Source of the DNA: an uncultured Mailhella sp. | GTDB lineage: Bacteria; Desulfobacterota; Desulfovibrionia; Desulfovibrionales; Desulfovibrionaceae | Direction of reading: 5' to 3' | NCBI RefSeq assembly: GCF_963931295.1 | Contig: NZ_OZ007001.1 | Coordinates: 496,001 to 560,000 of the forward strand | DNA length: 64,000 nucleotides | Shown: positions 9,096 through 17,849 of the stretch, in pieces | How the letters are laid out: every line of letters starts with the position of its first letter | How positions within the stretch are numbered: the first letter of the stretch is position 1 | Made by a program: the position numbers and the translations under genes | The notes under the pieces: model-generated | Databases searched by the model: none | Told to the model about the DNA's origin: nothing | What the model saw: the letters and a program-made list of their open reading frames with translations, nothing else

Positions 9096-10340
9096 ATGAA
9101 GATACTTCACACATCGGACTGGCATTTAGGGCATCATCTTTACGGGCGGCGGCGGTACGAGGAGTTCCGTCGTTTTCTCGCGTGGCTTGTGGATCTGATT
9201 CGGGACGAGGGGGTGGAAGCGCTGATCATTGCAGGCGACGTGTTCGACAGTTCGATTCCCGGCAATCCGGCGCAGAAGCTGTACTACGACTTTCTGCGCG
9301 ATGTTTCGGCAAGCGGGAGCCCGTGCCGGCATGTGGTGGTCATTGCGGGCAATCATGATTCTCCGGCCTTTCTCGACGCTCCGGCCGGGCTGCTTTCGGG
9401 CATGAACATTCACGTGACGGGCCGGGCGCGTTCTCCCGAAGAGGAAACCTTTCTGCTGTGCGGGGCAAGCGGCGAGCCCGAACTCGTGGTAAGCGCGGTT
9501 CCGTTTCTGCGCGACAGGGATCTTTACCGCGCCGCCGACGGCGACAGCATGGACGAACGCGACAGGCTCATGGCCGAAGGCATGAAGGAGCATTATCTGC
9601 GCGCCGCTCAGGAAGCGGAACGTCTGCGCGCAGGACACCCTGTTCCGCTGCTGGCCACGGGGCATCTTTTTGCCGCGGGAGGCGTGATTTCCGGCGACGA
9701 CGGCGTGCGCGATCTGCGCGTGGGCTCGCTCGGTCAGGTGGACGCCGGCGTGTTTCCGGCCGCGTTCGACTATGTGGCGCTCGGTCATCTTCATTCGGCG
9801 CAGCGGGTTCACGGCGAGGAGCGTCTGCGCTACACGGGGTCGCCGCTGCCCATGGGCTTCGACGAGGTTTGTCGCGGGCACGAGGTGCGCATTCTGGAAA
9901 CGCAGGGAGACGGCATCGTGTCCCGCGGGGTGAGCGTGCCCGTGTTTCAGCGACTGGAGCGCGTGGAAGGCGACATTGCCGAGATTGAGAGCCGCCTCGA
10001 CGAACTTTCCGCCTCCGGGGAAAGCGTGTGGGTCGAAGCGCTCTACACCGGCAGCAGCATGATTGCGGATCTGCGCCGCCGCGTGGAGGAACACGCATCC
10101 GGAGCCGTGGAAGTGCTCCGCATCCGCAACGCGCGGTTCCTGCCCGAAGGCATGGACGCCGATCCCGAACAGGACGATCTCGAAGAACTCGGCGTGGAAG
10201 CCGTTTTTGAACGGCGCTTGCAGGAAGCCTTTCCCGACGCCGAACCCGACGATCCCGCGCTCAAGGAACTGCGGGCCACGTTCCGCGAAGCCGCGGCCGC
10301 CGCGCTCTTCGACGAGGAGGACGCTTCATGCGCATCTTAA
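9096..10340 (+). CDS. sbcD: SbcD, nuclease subunit of SbcCD
   Basis: 414 residues, a normal length for the Mre11/SbcD family. Phosphoesterase motifs in order: HTSDWHLGHHL (residues 5-15), AGDVFDSSIPGNPAQ, AGNHDSP, and a later ALGHLHSAQ with two metal-binding histidines. With SbcC it forms the Mn-dependent nuclease that cuts DNA hairpins and trims protein-blocked ends, which is notable in a region so rich in long inverted repeats. AGGGAAGG precedes the ATG. It overlaps sbcC by 13 bases, so the two subunits are translationally coupled. Confidence 0.97.
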   Translation: MKILHTSDWHLGHHLYGRRRYEEFRRFLAWLVDLIRDEGVEALIIAGDVFDSSIPGNPAQKLYYDFLRDVSASGSPCRHVVVIAGNHDSPAFLDAPAGLLSGMNIHVTGRARSPEEETFLLCGASGEPELVVSAVPFLRDRDLYRAADGDSMDERDRLMAEGMKEHYLRAAQEAERLRAGHPVPLLATGHLFAAGGVISGDDGVRDLRVGSLGQVDAGVFPAAFDYVALGHLHSAQRVHGEERLRYTGSPLPMGFDEVCRGHEVRILETQGDGIVSRGVSVPVFQRLERVEGDIAEIESRLDELSASGESVWVEALYTGSSMIADLRRRVEEHASGAVEVLRIRNARFLPEGMDADPEQDDLEELGVEAVFERRLQEAFPDAEPDDPALKELRATFREAAAAALFDEEDASCAS

Positions 10341-13300
10341 GCATTCATATCCGCAATCTCAATTCCCTCGCCGGCGACTGGAGCATCCGTCTCGACGGGC
10401 CGGAATACGAAGCCGGGGGCATATTTGCCATCACGGGCCCCACGGGCGCGGGCAAGAGCACCATTCTCGACGCCGTGTGTCTGGCGCTCTACGGCGCTAC
10501 GCCGCGCCTCGAAAAGGTGACCAAGAGCAGCAATGAAATCATGTCGCGGCAGACGTCGGAATGTCTGGCGGAGGTGCGCTTTTGCACCACTCGCGGGAAA
10601 TATAAGTGCTGCTGGAGTCAGCGCCGGGCGCGTGGCTCGGGCAAACTTCAGCCGCCGCAGCACCACCTGTACGACGCCCAAGATCAACCGCTGGCCGACA
10701 AAACCACCGACGTCATCGCCCGCGTGGAAGAGCTCACAGGCATGGACTTTGCCCGGTTCACGCAGTCCATGCTGCTGGCTCAGGGGCGTTTTGCCACGTT
10801 TCTGCTGGCCGACGGCGACAAACGGGCTCCGCTTCTGGAAAAAATCACGGGCACGGGGATTTATTCGGAAATCTCACGGAAGACGCAGCAGCGCAGCAGC
10901 GAGGAACAGAAAAAGCTCAACGACCTCAAAAACAGACTGGACGCGCAGCAGCTTCTGCCCGAAGACGAGGAAGCGGCGCTTGAACGCGAACGGGAAACGC
11001 TTCACGCGACGTGCGAAACGCTGGCGAACCGCGAGCAGGCGCTCAATGACGACATGGCGCGCCTTGAGCAGGCCACGGCGCTCGACAAGGAGGAACAGGC
11101 CCTGAACGCCGAGCGGGAAACGCTTCTGCTCGACGGGCAGACCTTTGCGCCGCAGCGCGAAAAGCTGGAGCGCGCCGAACGGGCGGCCGGGATTTTTCCG
11201 GCGCTCGAAGCTTTGCGCATCCGGCGCGAGGAGCAGCGCGGCGACGAAGAAAAGCTCGCCGCGCTGAAGGAAGAGACGCCCCGCCTTGCCGAACAGGAAG
11301 AGCAGGCGTCTTCCGCGCTTGCCGCCGCGAAAACGGCGCTGACCGCCGAAAAGGACGCCGTGGAAAAGGCGCGGGACCTCTGGAAGCGCGTGCGCGCCGC
11401 GGACACCGAAATCGACGCCCGACGCCGCGATCTGAACAATCTGAATCTGGAACTCGACGCCCGCCGCAGCGCGCTGGAACTTCGCCGCAAGGAACAAAGC
11501 GACGCTGAACGGAGCAAAAAAGACGCGGAAGCCGCCCTTGCGAGCGTTTTCCGGGAAAAGGAAGCCTCCGCCGCCGACGCCGGACTTTCCGAAGCGGTGG
11601 GCGCGCTGGAAACGCGCCTCTGCCGACTGGAAGAAGACGAGAAAGCCCTAGAAGCCGAGCGCCTCGCGCTGAACGAACTCTCGCTCGACCTTGAAGAACA
11701 GGAAACGGCGCTTGCCGGACGCCGCCGTTCGGAAGAGGCGCTCAGCAAGGCGCTTTCCGAGGCTTCGGACAGGCTGACGGCGGCGCGCAGCGCCTTTGCC
11801 GAGCTTCTGAACGGCAGGGACGTGTCCGCGTTCCGGGCCGAACGCGACGCGCTTTCCGCCCGGCTCGGGGCGCTGGACAAGGCCCTCGACGCCGCCTCGA
11901 CGCGCGCCGAACACCTTTCCCGCGCCGAACGCCTCGCCCGCGACGCACAGGCGCTGACCCTCACCGTACAGCAGGAAAACTCGGAACTCGCCCTGCTGCG
12001 GGAACGCGTGAACGCGCTGCGGGAAACGCAGACGCTCCGGGCGAAAATCCGCTCCTACGAAGAGGAACGCCGGGCTCTGCGCGAAGGAAGTCCGTGCCCG
12101 CTGTGCGGCTCCACGCATCATCCGTTTGCAAAGAGCGCGCCCGCTCTGCCCGATGAAGACGCCGAACGCCTCGCCGCGCTGGAGCGCGACCGCGACCGCG
12201 TTTCCGCATCGCTGGCCGGGCATCAGCGCGACGCCGTTCACGCCGCCGAAGGACGCGCCGAAGCCTCGGCCGCCGCCGAAGACGCCACCCGGAAGCTGCG
12301 CCTTGCGCTCTCCGCCCTTTCCCCGGCGCTGGCCGCCGCGCTGACGCAAAGAGACGACGCCGATTCTCCGGAGCCGACAGTCCCGGACGCGCCTTCCGCG
12401 CCCGACGACGAGTCGACGCAAAACCACGCCGCCCCCGCAGCCGCCCAAACTTCTGCGCCTGCCGAAGCGTGGGAAAACGACATTCTTTCCGCGCTTGCGC
12501 TCAGCGAACGCGCGCCCGCCCTGCCTGCACTTCTGGAAACGCTCCGCGCAGAGACCGCCGACGCTCTCGCCCGGGCCGAAGAGGCTCTCCGCGACCTCGA
12601 CGCCCGGCAGCAGGCCGGACGCCGCCTTGCCGACGACGTGGAGCGCCTGCGCCTCATGCACGACAACGCTCTTGCCGACGTGCAGAGTGCGGAAAAGGAA
12701 GCGCTGCGCCTCGGCACGGAAGTCTCGGCACGCCGCACGGAACTTGATTCCAAAGCGGGCAAGGCCGACGCCGAACGCCTCGCCCTGCAACACGACCTTG
12801 CCGCCTTCCGGCGCGCAGACGAAGCCCCCGCGACGCTTCGCGAGGCCGTGAATATTCTTGCCGAACGCCGCCGTCGCTACGCCGACCTGCTCGCCCGCGA
12901 AGTGGAAGCCCGCAACGCCCTTGCCGAACAGACGCGCCTCATCGACGTGGGGGCCCAGGCACTGCACTCGGCGACGACCGAACACAACAGCGCGCAGGAA
13001 AACCGCGACCGCCTCGCTGCCTCCCTCGCCGCCCTCGAATCCGACCGCCGCGCAATCTTCGGCCTGCGCAGCGTGGACGACGAAGAACAGGCCGCCCGCA
13101 ACCGTCTGCAGGAACTGGAAAAACAGGAAGAGGCCCTGCGCGTACGCCTCGACGACGCCTCCCGGGCGCTGACCCGCAGCCGCAGCGACGCCGCCGCCAT
13201 CGACGAAAGCCTGACCCGGCGCGCCTCGGATCTGCGCGATATGGAAGCCGACCTCGAAAAACACCTCGCCGCCGAACGCTTTGCCGACGAGAAGTCCTGC

Positions 13301-14116
13301 CGCGAGGCCCTGCTTTCCCCTGAGGAGATGGACGAGCTCGCGAGCGAACGCGACCATCTCGCCAAACGCGCCGCCGCCCTCGACGCCCGCCAAAAGGACC
13401 TTGCCCGCAAGCGCGCCGAACAGCGTCTGCCCCTGCCGCCTCGCGACGCCACCGAACAGGCCCTCGCCGAAACCCGCGCCGAACGCGAAAACGCCCTGCG
13501 CACCCTCGGCAGCATTCAGGAACGCCTCAGCGCCAACGCCGTGCGCAAATCGCAGGCCGCCGAACTGACCGGCCTGCTCAAAAAACAGGCCGACACCTGC
13601 CGGCGCTGGAACGCCCTCAACGAGCTCATCGGCTCCTCCGACGGAAAAAAATTCCGCAACTACGCCCAGGAACTCACCTTCCGCAGACTCATCATCATGG
13701 CCAACCGGCAGCTCGCCTTCATGACCGACCGCTACCTGCTCGTCCACAGCAAAACCGAAGCCCTCACCCTCAACGTCATCGACCGCTACCAGGCCGACGC
13801 CGTGCGCTCCTCCCGCAACCTCTCCGGCGGCGAAAGCTTCATCGTCAGCCTCGCCCTCGCCCTCGGCCTCGCACAAATGGCCAGCCGCAACGTCCGCGTG
13901 GACTCCGTCTTCCTCGATGAAGGCTTCGGCACCCTCGACGAAGAAGCCCTCGGCACCGCCCTCGACATGCTCGCTTCCCTGAGACAAAAAGGAAAAATGA
14001 TAGGCATCATCTCCCACGTCCAGGCCGTCCGCGACCGCGTCTCCCTCCAAATCCAGGTCTCCCCCCTCGGCAACGGCAAAAGCGCCCTCTCCGGCCCCGG
14101 CGTCTCCCAGGGGTGA
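10328..14116 (+). CDS. sbcC: SbcC, SMC-like ATPase subunit of SbcCD
   Basis: 1262 residues, longer than the roughly 1050 of E. coli SbcC. Walker A GPTGAGKS is at residues 37-44. Two very long coiled-coil arms, rich in Ala, Glu and Arg, flank the zinc hook CPLCGSTHHP near residue 590. The C-terminal lobe has signature NLSGGESF and Walker B SVFLDEGFGTLDEEAL. The ATPase clamps DNA and controls the SbcD nuclease; the zinc hook joins two complexes. GAGGAGG lies 6 bases before the ATG, inside sbcD. The extra length lies in the coils, including a Pro/Ala-rich insert near residues 675-715. The stop TGA is directly followed by the AAGGCAG start of a repeat element. Confidence 0.97.
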   Translation: MRILSIHIRNLNSLAGDWSIRLDGPEYEAGGIFAITGPTGAGKSTILDAVCLALYGATPRLEKVTKSSNEIMSRQTSECLAEVRFCTTRGKYKCCWSQRRARGSGKLQPPQHHLYDAQDQPLADKTTDVIARVEELTGMDFARFTQSMLLAQGRFATFLLADGDKRAPLLEKITGTGIYSEISRKTQQRSSEEQKKLNDLKNRLDAQQLLPEDEEAALERERETLHATCETLANREQALNDDMARLEQATALDKEEQALNAERETLLLDGQTFAPQREKLERAERAAGIFPALEALRIRREEQRGDEEKLAALKEETPRLAEQEEQASSALAAAKTALTAEKDAVEKARDLWKRVRAADTEIDARRRDLNNLNLELDARRSALELRRKEQSDAERSKKDAEAALASVFREKEASAADAGLSEAVGALETRLCRLEEDEKALEAERLALNELSLDLEEQETALAGRRRSEEALSKALSEASDRLTAARSAFAELLNGRDVSAFRAERDALSARLGALDKALDAASTRAEHLSRAERLARDAQALTLTVQQENSELALLRERVNALRETQTLRAKIRSYEEERRALREGSPCPLCGSTHHPFAKSAPALPDEDAERLAALERDRDRVSASLAGHQRDAVHAAEGRAEASAAAEDATRKLRLALSALSPALAAALTQRDDADSPEPTVPDAPSAPDDESTQNHAAPAAAQTSAPAEAWENDILSALALSERAPALPALLETLRAETADALARAEEALRDLDARQQAGRRLADDVERLRLMHDNALADVQSAEKEALRLGTEVSARRTELDSKAGKADAERLALQHDLAAFRRADEAPATLREAVNILAERRRRYADLLAREVEARNALAEQTRLIDVGAQALHSATTEHNSAQENRDRLAASLAALESDRRAIFGLRSVDDEEQAARNRLQELEKQEEALRVRLDDASRALTRSRSDAAAIDESLTRRASDLRDMEADLEKHLAAERFADEKSCREALLSPEEMDELASERDHLAKRAAALDARQKDLARKRAEQRLPLPPRDATEQALAETRAERENALRTLGSIQERLSANAVRKSQAAELTGLLKKQADTCRRWNALNELIGSSDGKKFRNYAQELTFRRLIIMANRQLAFMTDRYLLVHSKTEALTLNVIDRYQADAVRSSRNLSGGESFIVSLALALGLAQMASRNVRVDSVFLDEGFGTLDEEALGTALDMLASLRQKGKMIGIISHVQAVRDRVSLQIQVSPLGNGKSALSGPGVSQG

Positions 14117-14610
14117 AAGGCAGAAAAGGCAGGAAAGGCATGCGGGGGAAATAATTCCCCCCGCGCCCCCCTGTTTCCGCCGAAGGCTGCGCCATTCGGC
14201 GGGGCGGGAGCGCGAAGGCAAAGAGCGTTGCCGAAACGGCGGGCGTTCGGAAAGGCAGGGACTGCGAGGGATGGTTGCCTGGCTGGGGCGGTTCGGGCCG
14301 CGGTCTCAGTGCAGGTGTGCTCTTTCGCGCCCACCTGCGGTGGCCGACACTGATTCCGGACACGCCGGAATCAGTGTGAGAAAGGAAGGGATTTCCAGAT
14401 GTTGAGGGAAGAATTGAGGGCAGGTTCGCCCATGCAGACCGGAAAACCCTCTATCAACGCTCTGGGGAACGCGGGCGACATCAGGAATCCGGCCGACGGC
14501 AGGCAAGCAGCCGGGACTCACTTCCGGCGTCAAGCGCAGCCGCCGTGCAAGTGGTGCAGGTCGTAACGTGTGAATTGCGCAAACGGGATGCGGCGAAAGC
14601 CGGGCGCTCG
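14117..14610 (+). repeat. Structured modular intergenic repeat, copy 3
   Basis: It fills the whole gap between the convergent sbcC and MFS genes. The motif AAGGCAG abuts the sbcC stop. Then come the palindrome (14143-14163), H1 (14177-14202, arms CCGCCGAA/TTCGGCGG), R (14347-14377, arms ACACTGATTCCGG/CCGGAATCAGTGT) and Q2 (14510-14528, GCCGG/CCGGC). Its last 15 bases of similarity, AACGTGTGAATTGCG at 14565-14579, recur at 14614-14628 inside the 3' end of the MFS gene. Confidence 0.75.
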
Positions 14611-15810
14611 TCAAACGTGTGAATTGCGGCGACGCAGCTGGGGAAGAACGAGTTTCAGGAAGATGGCAAGGGAGGCGAGCTGTCCCAGCGCGCCCACGCG
14701 ATAGGCGGCGTCCATGCCCAGGACGTCGGCAACGACGCCGCCGCTCAAGAGGGCGAGGAAAAGGCCGCCGTCCATGCCGATGAAGTACATGGAACTTGCC
14801 ACGCCGCGCCGGGACTTGTCGGCAAGGGACATGAGAATGGTCTGAAAGCTCGGCATGAGCGCGCCCAGCGAGATGCCGAGCCACGCGCCGCAGAGCACGA
14901 ACACTATGGGCGACGCTGTGCAGGAAAGCAGCATGGCTCCGCCCAGGGTCGCGAGTTCGGAGAAGCAGATAAGCTGCGCAATGAAGCCGTGATCGACGAT
15001 GTACCCGGAAAAGAGTCGGCTGCCCATAAGTCCCAGGCCCATGAACAGGAAATAGAGGCTGGCGTAGTCGGCAAGGCCGTTTTCTCTGGCGAGCACGGAA
15101 AGGTAGTTGGTAATCATGCCCTGCATAAAAGAGGCGATGAGCAGCGCGAGAAGGGCGAAGGCTCCCTCCTTCATGAAGAACATGTCGGGCGAGAGCTTCT
15201 TTTGCCGTATGACGATTTGCTTTCGCGGGCGCAGGAGCAGTTGAAACACGGCTCCCGCAAACGCGAATCCCGCCGGAACCCAGAAGGCCGCGGCATAGGA
15301 AAAGGCGGCCGCAGAGAGGCCGAGCATGGGGCCGAAAATCATGCCGAGCGACACGGTGCTGCTGAAAATGCCGATGCCTGTGCCCATTTTGCCCTCGGGC
15401 ATGAAGTCCACGGCAAGCGTGGCCTGCGAGGTGGTCATGGAGGAAAAGACCAGGCCGTGCGTGAGCCGGACAAGCATGAAGACCAGCACGCCCGAAGCCG
15501 CAAGGCAGAGCGGAAAGCAGACCACACAGGAAAGCGTGGAAAAAATGAGTACGTGCCGTCTGTCGAACCTGTCGGCAATGACGCCGGAAAACGGCCGGAA
15601 CAGCAGAGCCACCAGAGGAAATACGGCCATGGCCACGCCCATGACGGATTTCTGACAGTGCAGCACGTCCATGAGATAAAGCGGCAACACGGGCATGATG
15701 GAATATCCCGCCATGCAGGTGCAGAGATTGGCCAGACAGATCAGAATGAAATTTCTGGTGAAGAGCGTTTGCCCGGGGACCGGTTTCGGATTTCCGTTGT
15801 TTTGCTTCAT
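14611..15810 (-). CDS. Major facilitator superfamily transporter
   Basis: 399 residues from the ATG at 15810, which has GGAG 8 bases upstream; an in-frame ATG at 15840 would add 10 residues but has a poorer site. About 12 hydrophobic segments are visible, with an MFS-like loop after helix 2 (VIADRFDRRHVL) and FGPMLGL in the fifth-helix region. It resembles drug or metabolite exporters of the DHA1/YfcJ kind; the substrate cannot be read from sequence. It is monocistronic and convergent with sbcC. The final codons (RRRNSHV) share 15 bases with the neighbouring repeat, so the C-terminus may have been reshaped by that element. Confidence 0.88.
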   Translation of the reverse strand: MKQNNGNPKPVPGQTLFTRNFILICLANLCTCMAGYSIMPVLPLYLMDVLHCQKSVMGVAMAVFPLVALLFRPFSGVIADRFDRRHVLIFSTLSCVVCFPLCLAASGVLVFMLVRLTHGLVFSSMTTSQATLAVDFMPEGKMGTGIGIFSSTVSLGMIFGPMLGLSAAAFSYAAAFWVPAGFAFAGAVFQLLLRPRKQIVIRQKKLSPDMFFMKEGAFALLALLIASFMQGMITNYLSVLARENGLADYASLYFLFMGLGLMGSRLFSGYIVDHGFIAQLICFSELATLGGAMLLSCTASPIVFVLCGAWLGISLGALMPSFQTILMSLADKSRRGVASSMYFIGMDGGLFLALLSGGVVADVLGMDAAYRVGALGQLASLAIFLKLVLPQLRRRNSHV

Positions 15811-15889
15811 GGTACGCACTCCGGAAAAATGACCGCGCATGGCGGAAAAGGTTCCTTTGTGTCTGATACCATGTTTTTTCCGTCTGCGT

Positions 15890-16498
15890 AAAGTCGGAGC
15901 GCAGGCCCCTGCTCCGTCGCATGCAGCCCGTTACTGTTCTCCCCCAATATCTGGAGCAGGCTCCCAATGTCGCCCGGGACTAGGCGTTGAAAGAACACTT
16001 TCGGCCTGCATGGGCGGCCCTTACTGTTCCCTCTCCCAAAAACCTCTGGAAACCCTTTCCTCTGACACGCCTGCCCGGCGCAGGCCGGACAGGCGTCGGC
16101 CACCGCAGGTGGGCGCAGCAGCGCACACCTGCACTGAGTCCGCAGACCGAACGGAGCCTGCCAAGCACTCCGCCATCCGCAGTCTCCCGACGAGTACGCA
16201 GGCCCGTTTGCGCAAGACACACTGTACGGCCTGCGAAGACGGGCATGGCGTTTAACGGCGGGAGTGAATCCCGCCTACTTATGCCCGTCGGCGCGACCGT
16301 CTGAAGACAGGTCGCGGGCCCCCGAGCATTGAGAAACGGCCTTCCGGCAGGCACGCCCCCTTCGCCCATAGCTTCGGGCATAATTTTCCCGTTCCCCCTG
16401 TCCTGCCGAACCGGCGAAGCCGGGAGGCAGAATCAGGGGGGCGCGGGGGGAATTATTTCCCCCGCATGCCTTTCCTGTCTTTCCTGCCTTTTCTGCCT
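15890..16498 (-). repeat. Structured modular intergenic repeat, copy 4
   Basis: Read on the minus strand it starts one base after the gph stop codon with several AAAGGCAG-type units, then the palindrome (16444-16464), H1 (16403-16430, CTGCC/GGCAG), Q2 (16257-16275, GGCGGGA/TCCCGCC) with outer stem GACGGGCAT/ATGCCCGTC (16238-16246, 16281-16289), and R (16067-16096, ACGCCTGCCCGGC/GCCGGACAGGCGT, one G-T pair). Module order P-H1-Q-R differs from copy 1 (P-H1-R-Q). The 688-base gap up to the MFS start holds nothing else I recognise. Confidence 0.75.
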
Positions 16499-17143
16499 TT
16501 ACAGCAAATCAAGGAGATCGAGGGGGGAGTGGATGACGGCGGAGGCTCCGGAGGCGCGGAGGAAGTCTTCGGTGCGGAAGCCCCAGGTGACGGAGACGCA
16601 GGGGACGCCGGCGTTGGCGGCGGTGCGGATATCGACGTCGGAGTCGCCGACGTAGAGGGTGCGGCTTTTATCGACGCAGAGTTCCTTCATGGCTTCGAGG
16701 AGGCTGTCGGGTTCGGGCTTGCGGCGCACGCCGGGGCGTTCGCCGAGGGCGGCGGGGAAGAGTCCGCCGAAGAAGGCGCGATTCAGCTCCTTGACCTCTT
16801 TGTCGGACTTGTTGGACACGATGCCGAGTTTCACGCCGCGCGCGGAAAGTTCGTTCAGCAGTTCCGGAATCTGCGGATAGGCGCGGGTATGATCGCGGCA
16901 ATGGGCGGCGTAGTATTCACGGAAGGCCGCAAAGGCCTGTTCAAAGTACGGGCTCTCCTCGCCGCCGGGCAGGGCGCGGATCATGAGGGTGCGCACGCCG
17001 TTGCCCACGAAGGAGCGCACCTCGTCGATGCTGCGGCGGACAGTCGTGCAGCCGGACAGGGCGTGATTTACGGCGTCGGCAAGGTCTTCGAGAGTATCGA
17101 GCAGCGTGCCGTCCAGATCAAAAATAATGGCATCGTATTTCAT
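16499..17143 (-). CDS. gph: HAD hydrolase, phosphoglycolate phosphatase-like
   Basis: 214 residues from the ATG at 17143. The upstream frame to 17530 is open but reads like non-coding GC-rich DNA. HAD motifs: I, FDLDGTLLDT (nucleophile Asp near residue 9); II, IVSNKS; III, the lysine of RRKPEPDS; IV, GDSDVDI. The helical cap between motifs I and II marks subfamily IA, the group with phosphoglycolate phosphatase, which removes 2-phosphoglycolate formed during DNA repair. Other phospho-sugar substrates are possible. No clear Shine-Dalgarno precedes this ATG. The stop TAA runs straight into a repeat palindrome that may serve as terminator. Confidence 0.85.
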   Translation of the reverse strand: MKYDAIIFDLDGTLLDTLEDLADAVNHALSGCTTVRRSIDEVRSFVGNGVRTLMIRALPGGEESPYFEQAFAAFREYYAAHCRDHTRAYPQIPELLNELSARGVKLGIVSNKSDKEVKELNRAFFGGLFPAALGERPGVRRKPEPDSLLEAMKELCVDKSRTLYVGDSDVDIRTAANAGVPCVSVTWGFRTEDFLRASGASAVIHSPLDLLDLL

Positions 17144-17849
17144 GGAAGATGAGTGCGCGGTGCGCGGGTTGGAGTGAAAGACGCTTGGGGGGCGCGAAGC
17201 CCGGAAAAATGAGAATGAGACGCAGGAAGAGGCGACATCCGGGGAAAACTGAGACGCCCCGCAGGAAGAGGCGACATCCGAAGCCGGGAGCGACGCCGGG
17301 CTCAGAGTGCGGAAGCTCCGCGCGTCCGGATTCGGGACACGTCCGGCCCTCGGGGCGCGGGCGTCCTGCACCGGAAGGACTGCGGACGACATCCGAAGCC
17401 GGGAACGACATCCCGGGCAACAGACAAGGACTCGCGGCGGTCGAACGGCTTCACGGCGACCAACGGAGCGACCATTCCCCGTCGGGCAGGCCCGGCGTCG
17501 GGCGACCGCCGGGAAAACACCGGTCAGCACGGGATGTGCTGCACAACGGCGAAGCGCTCAAAGCCCGGGGAGCAAGCTCACGACGCGCCGATTCCGGATT
17601 CCGCCGGGGCTGCCGGACACGGGAGCGTTCCCCCGCCGCCCTGCTCTTTCCGGACGCCCGCCCTTTCCCGCGGGAAGGCGTCGTCTTCCGCCGTTTCGGC
17701 GTGCTCGCCGCCCTGCTCCGGTTCTGCGGCGTCTCTATCGCCGTTCCACCGTTCTACGCAAAAGGGGGAAGGTTGCCCCTCCCCCCGTTGATGGTCATGC
17801 GGCAATCGCGGCGCAAAAAGCGTCCGCCGATCGCCCCGAAGAATCCCGC
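17144..17849. other. Non-coding GC-rich spacer with short direct repeats
   Basis: There is no credible gene in 706 bases. A 21-base sequence beginning CGCAGGAAGAGGCGACATCC occurs at 17221-17241 and 17260-17280 (period 39), and GACATCCGAAGCCGGGA recurs at 17273-17289 and 17388-17404. The downstream end of bamA lies at its right edge, with no clear terminator. Confidence 0.55.

Noticed and set aside
8410..9114. Duplicated 95- and 135-codon minus-strand frames
   Set aside because: Created by the 297-bp tandem repeat and its hairpins; no ribosome sites and Arg/Ser-rich composition.
11648..14221. 857-codon minus-strand frame opposite sbcC
   Set aside because: Gly/Phe/Ala-rich shadow of the sbcC coiled coil.
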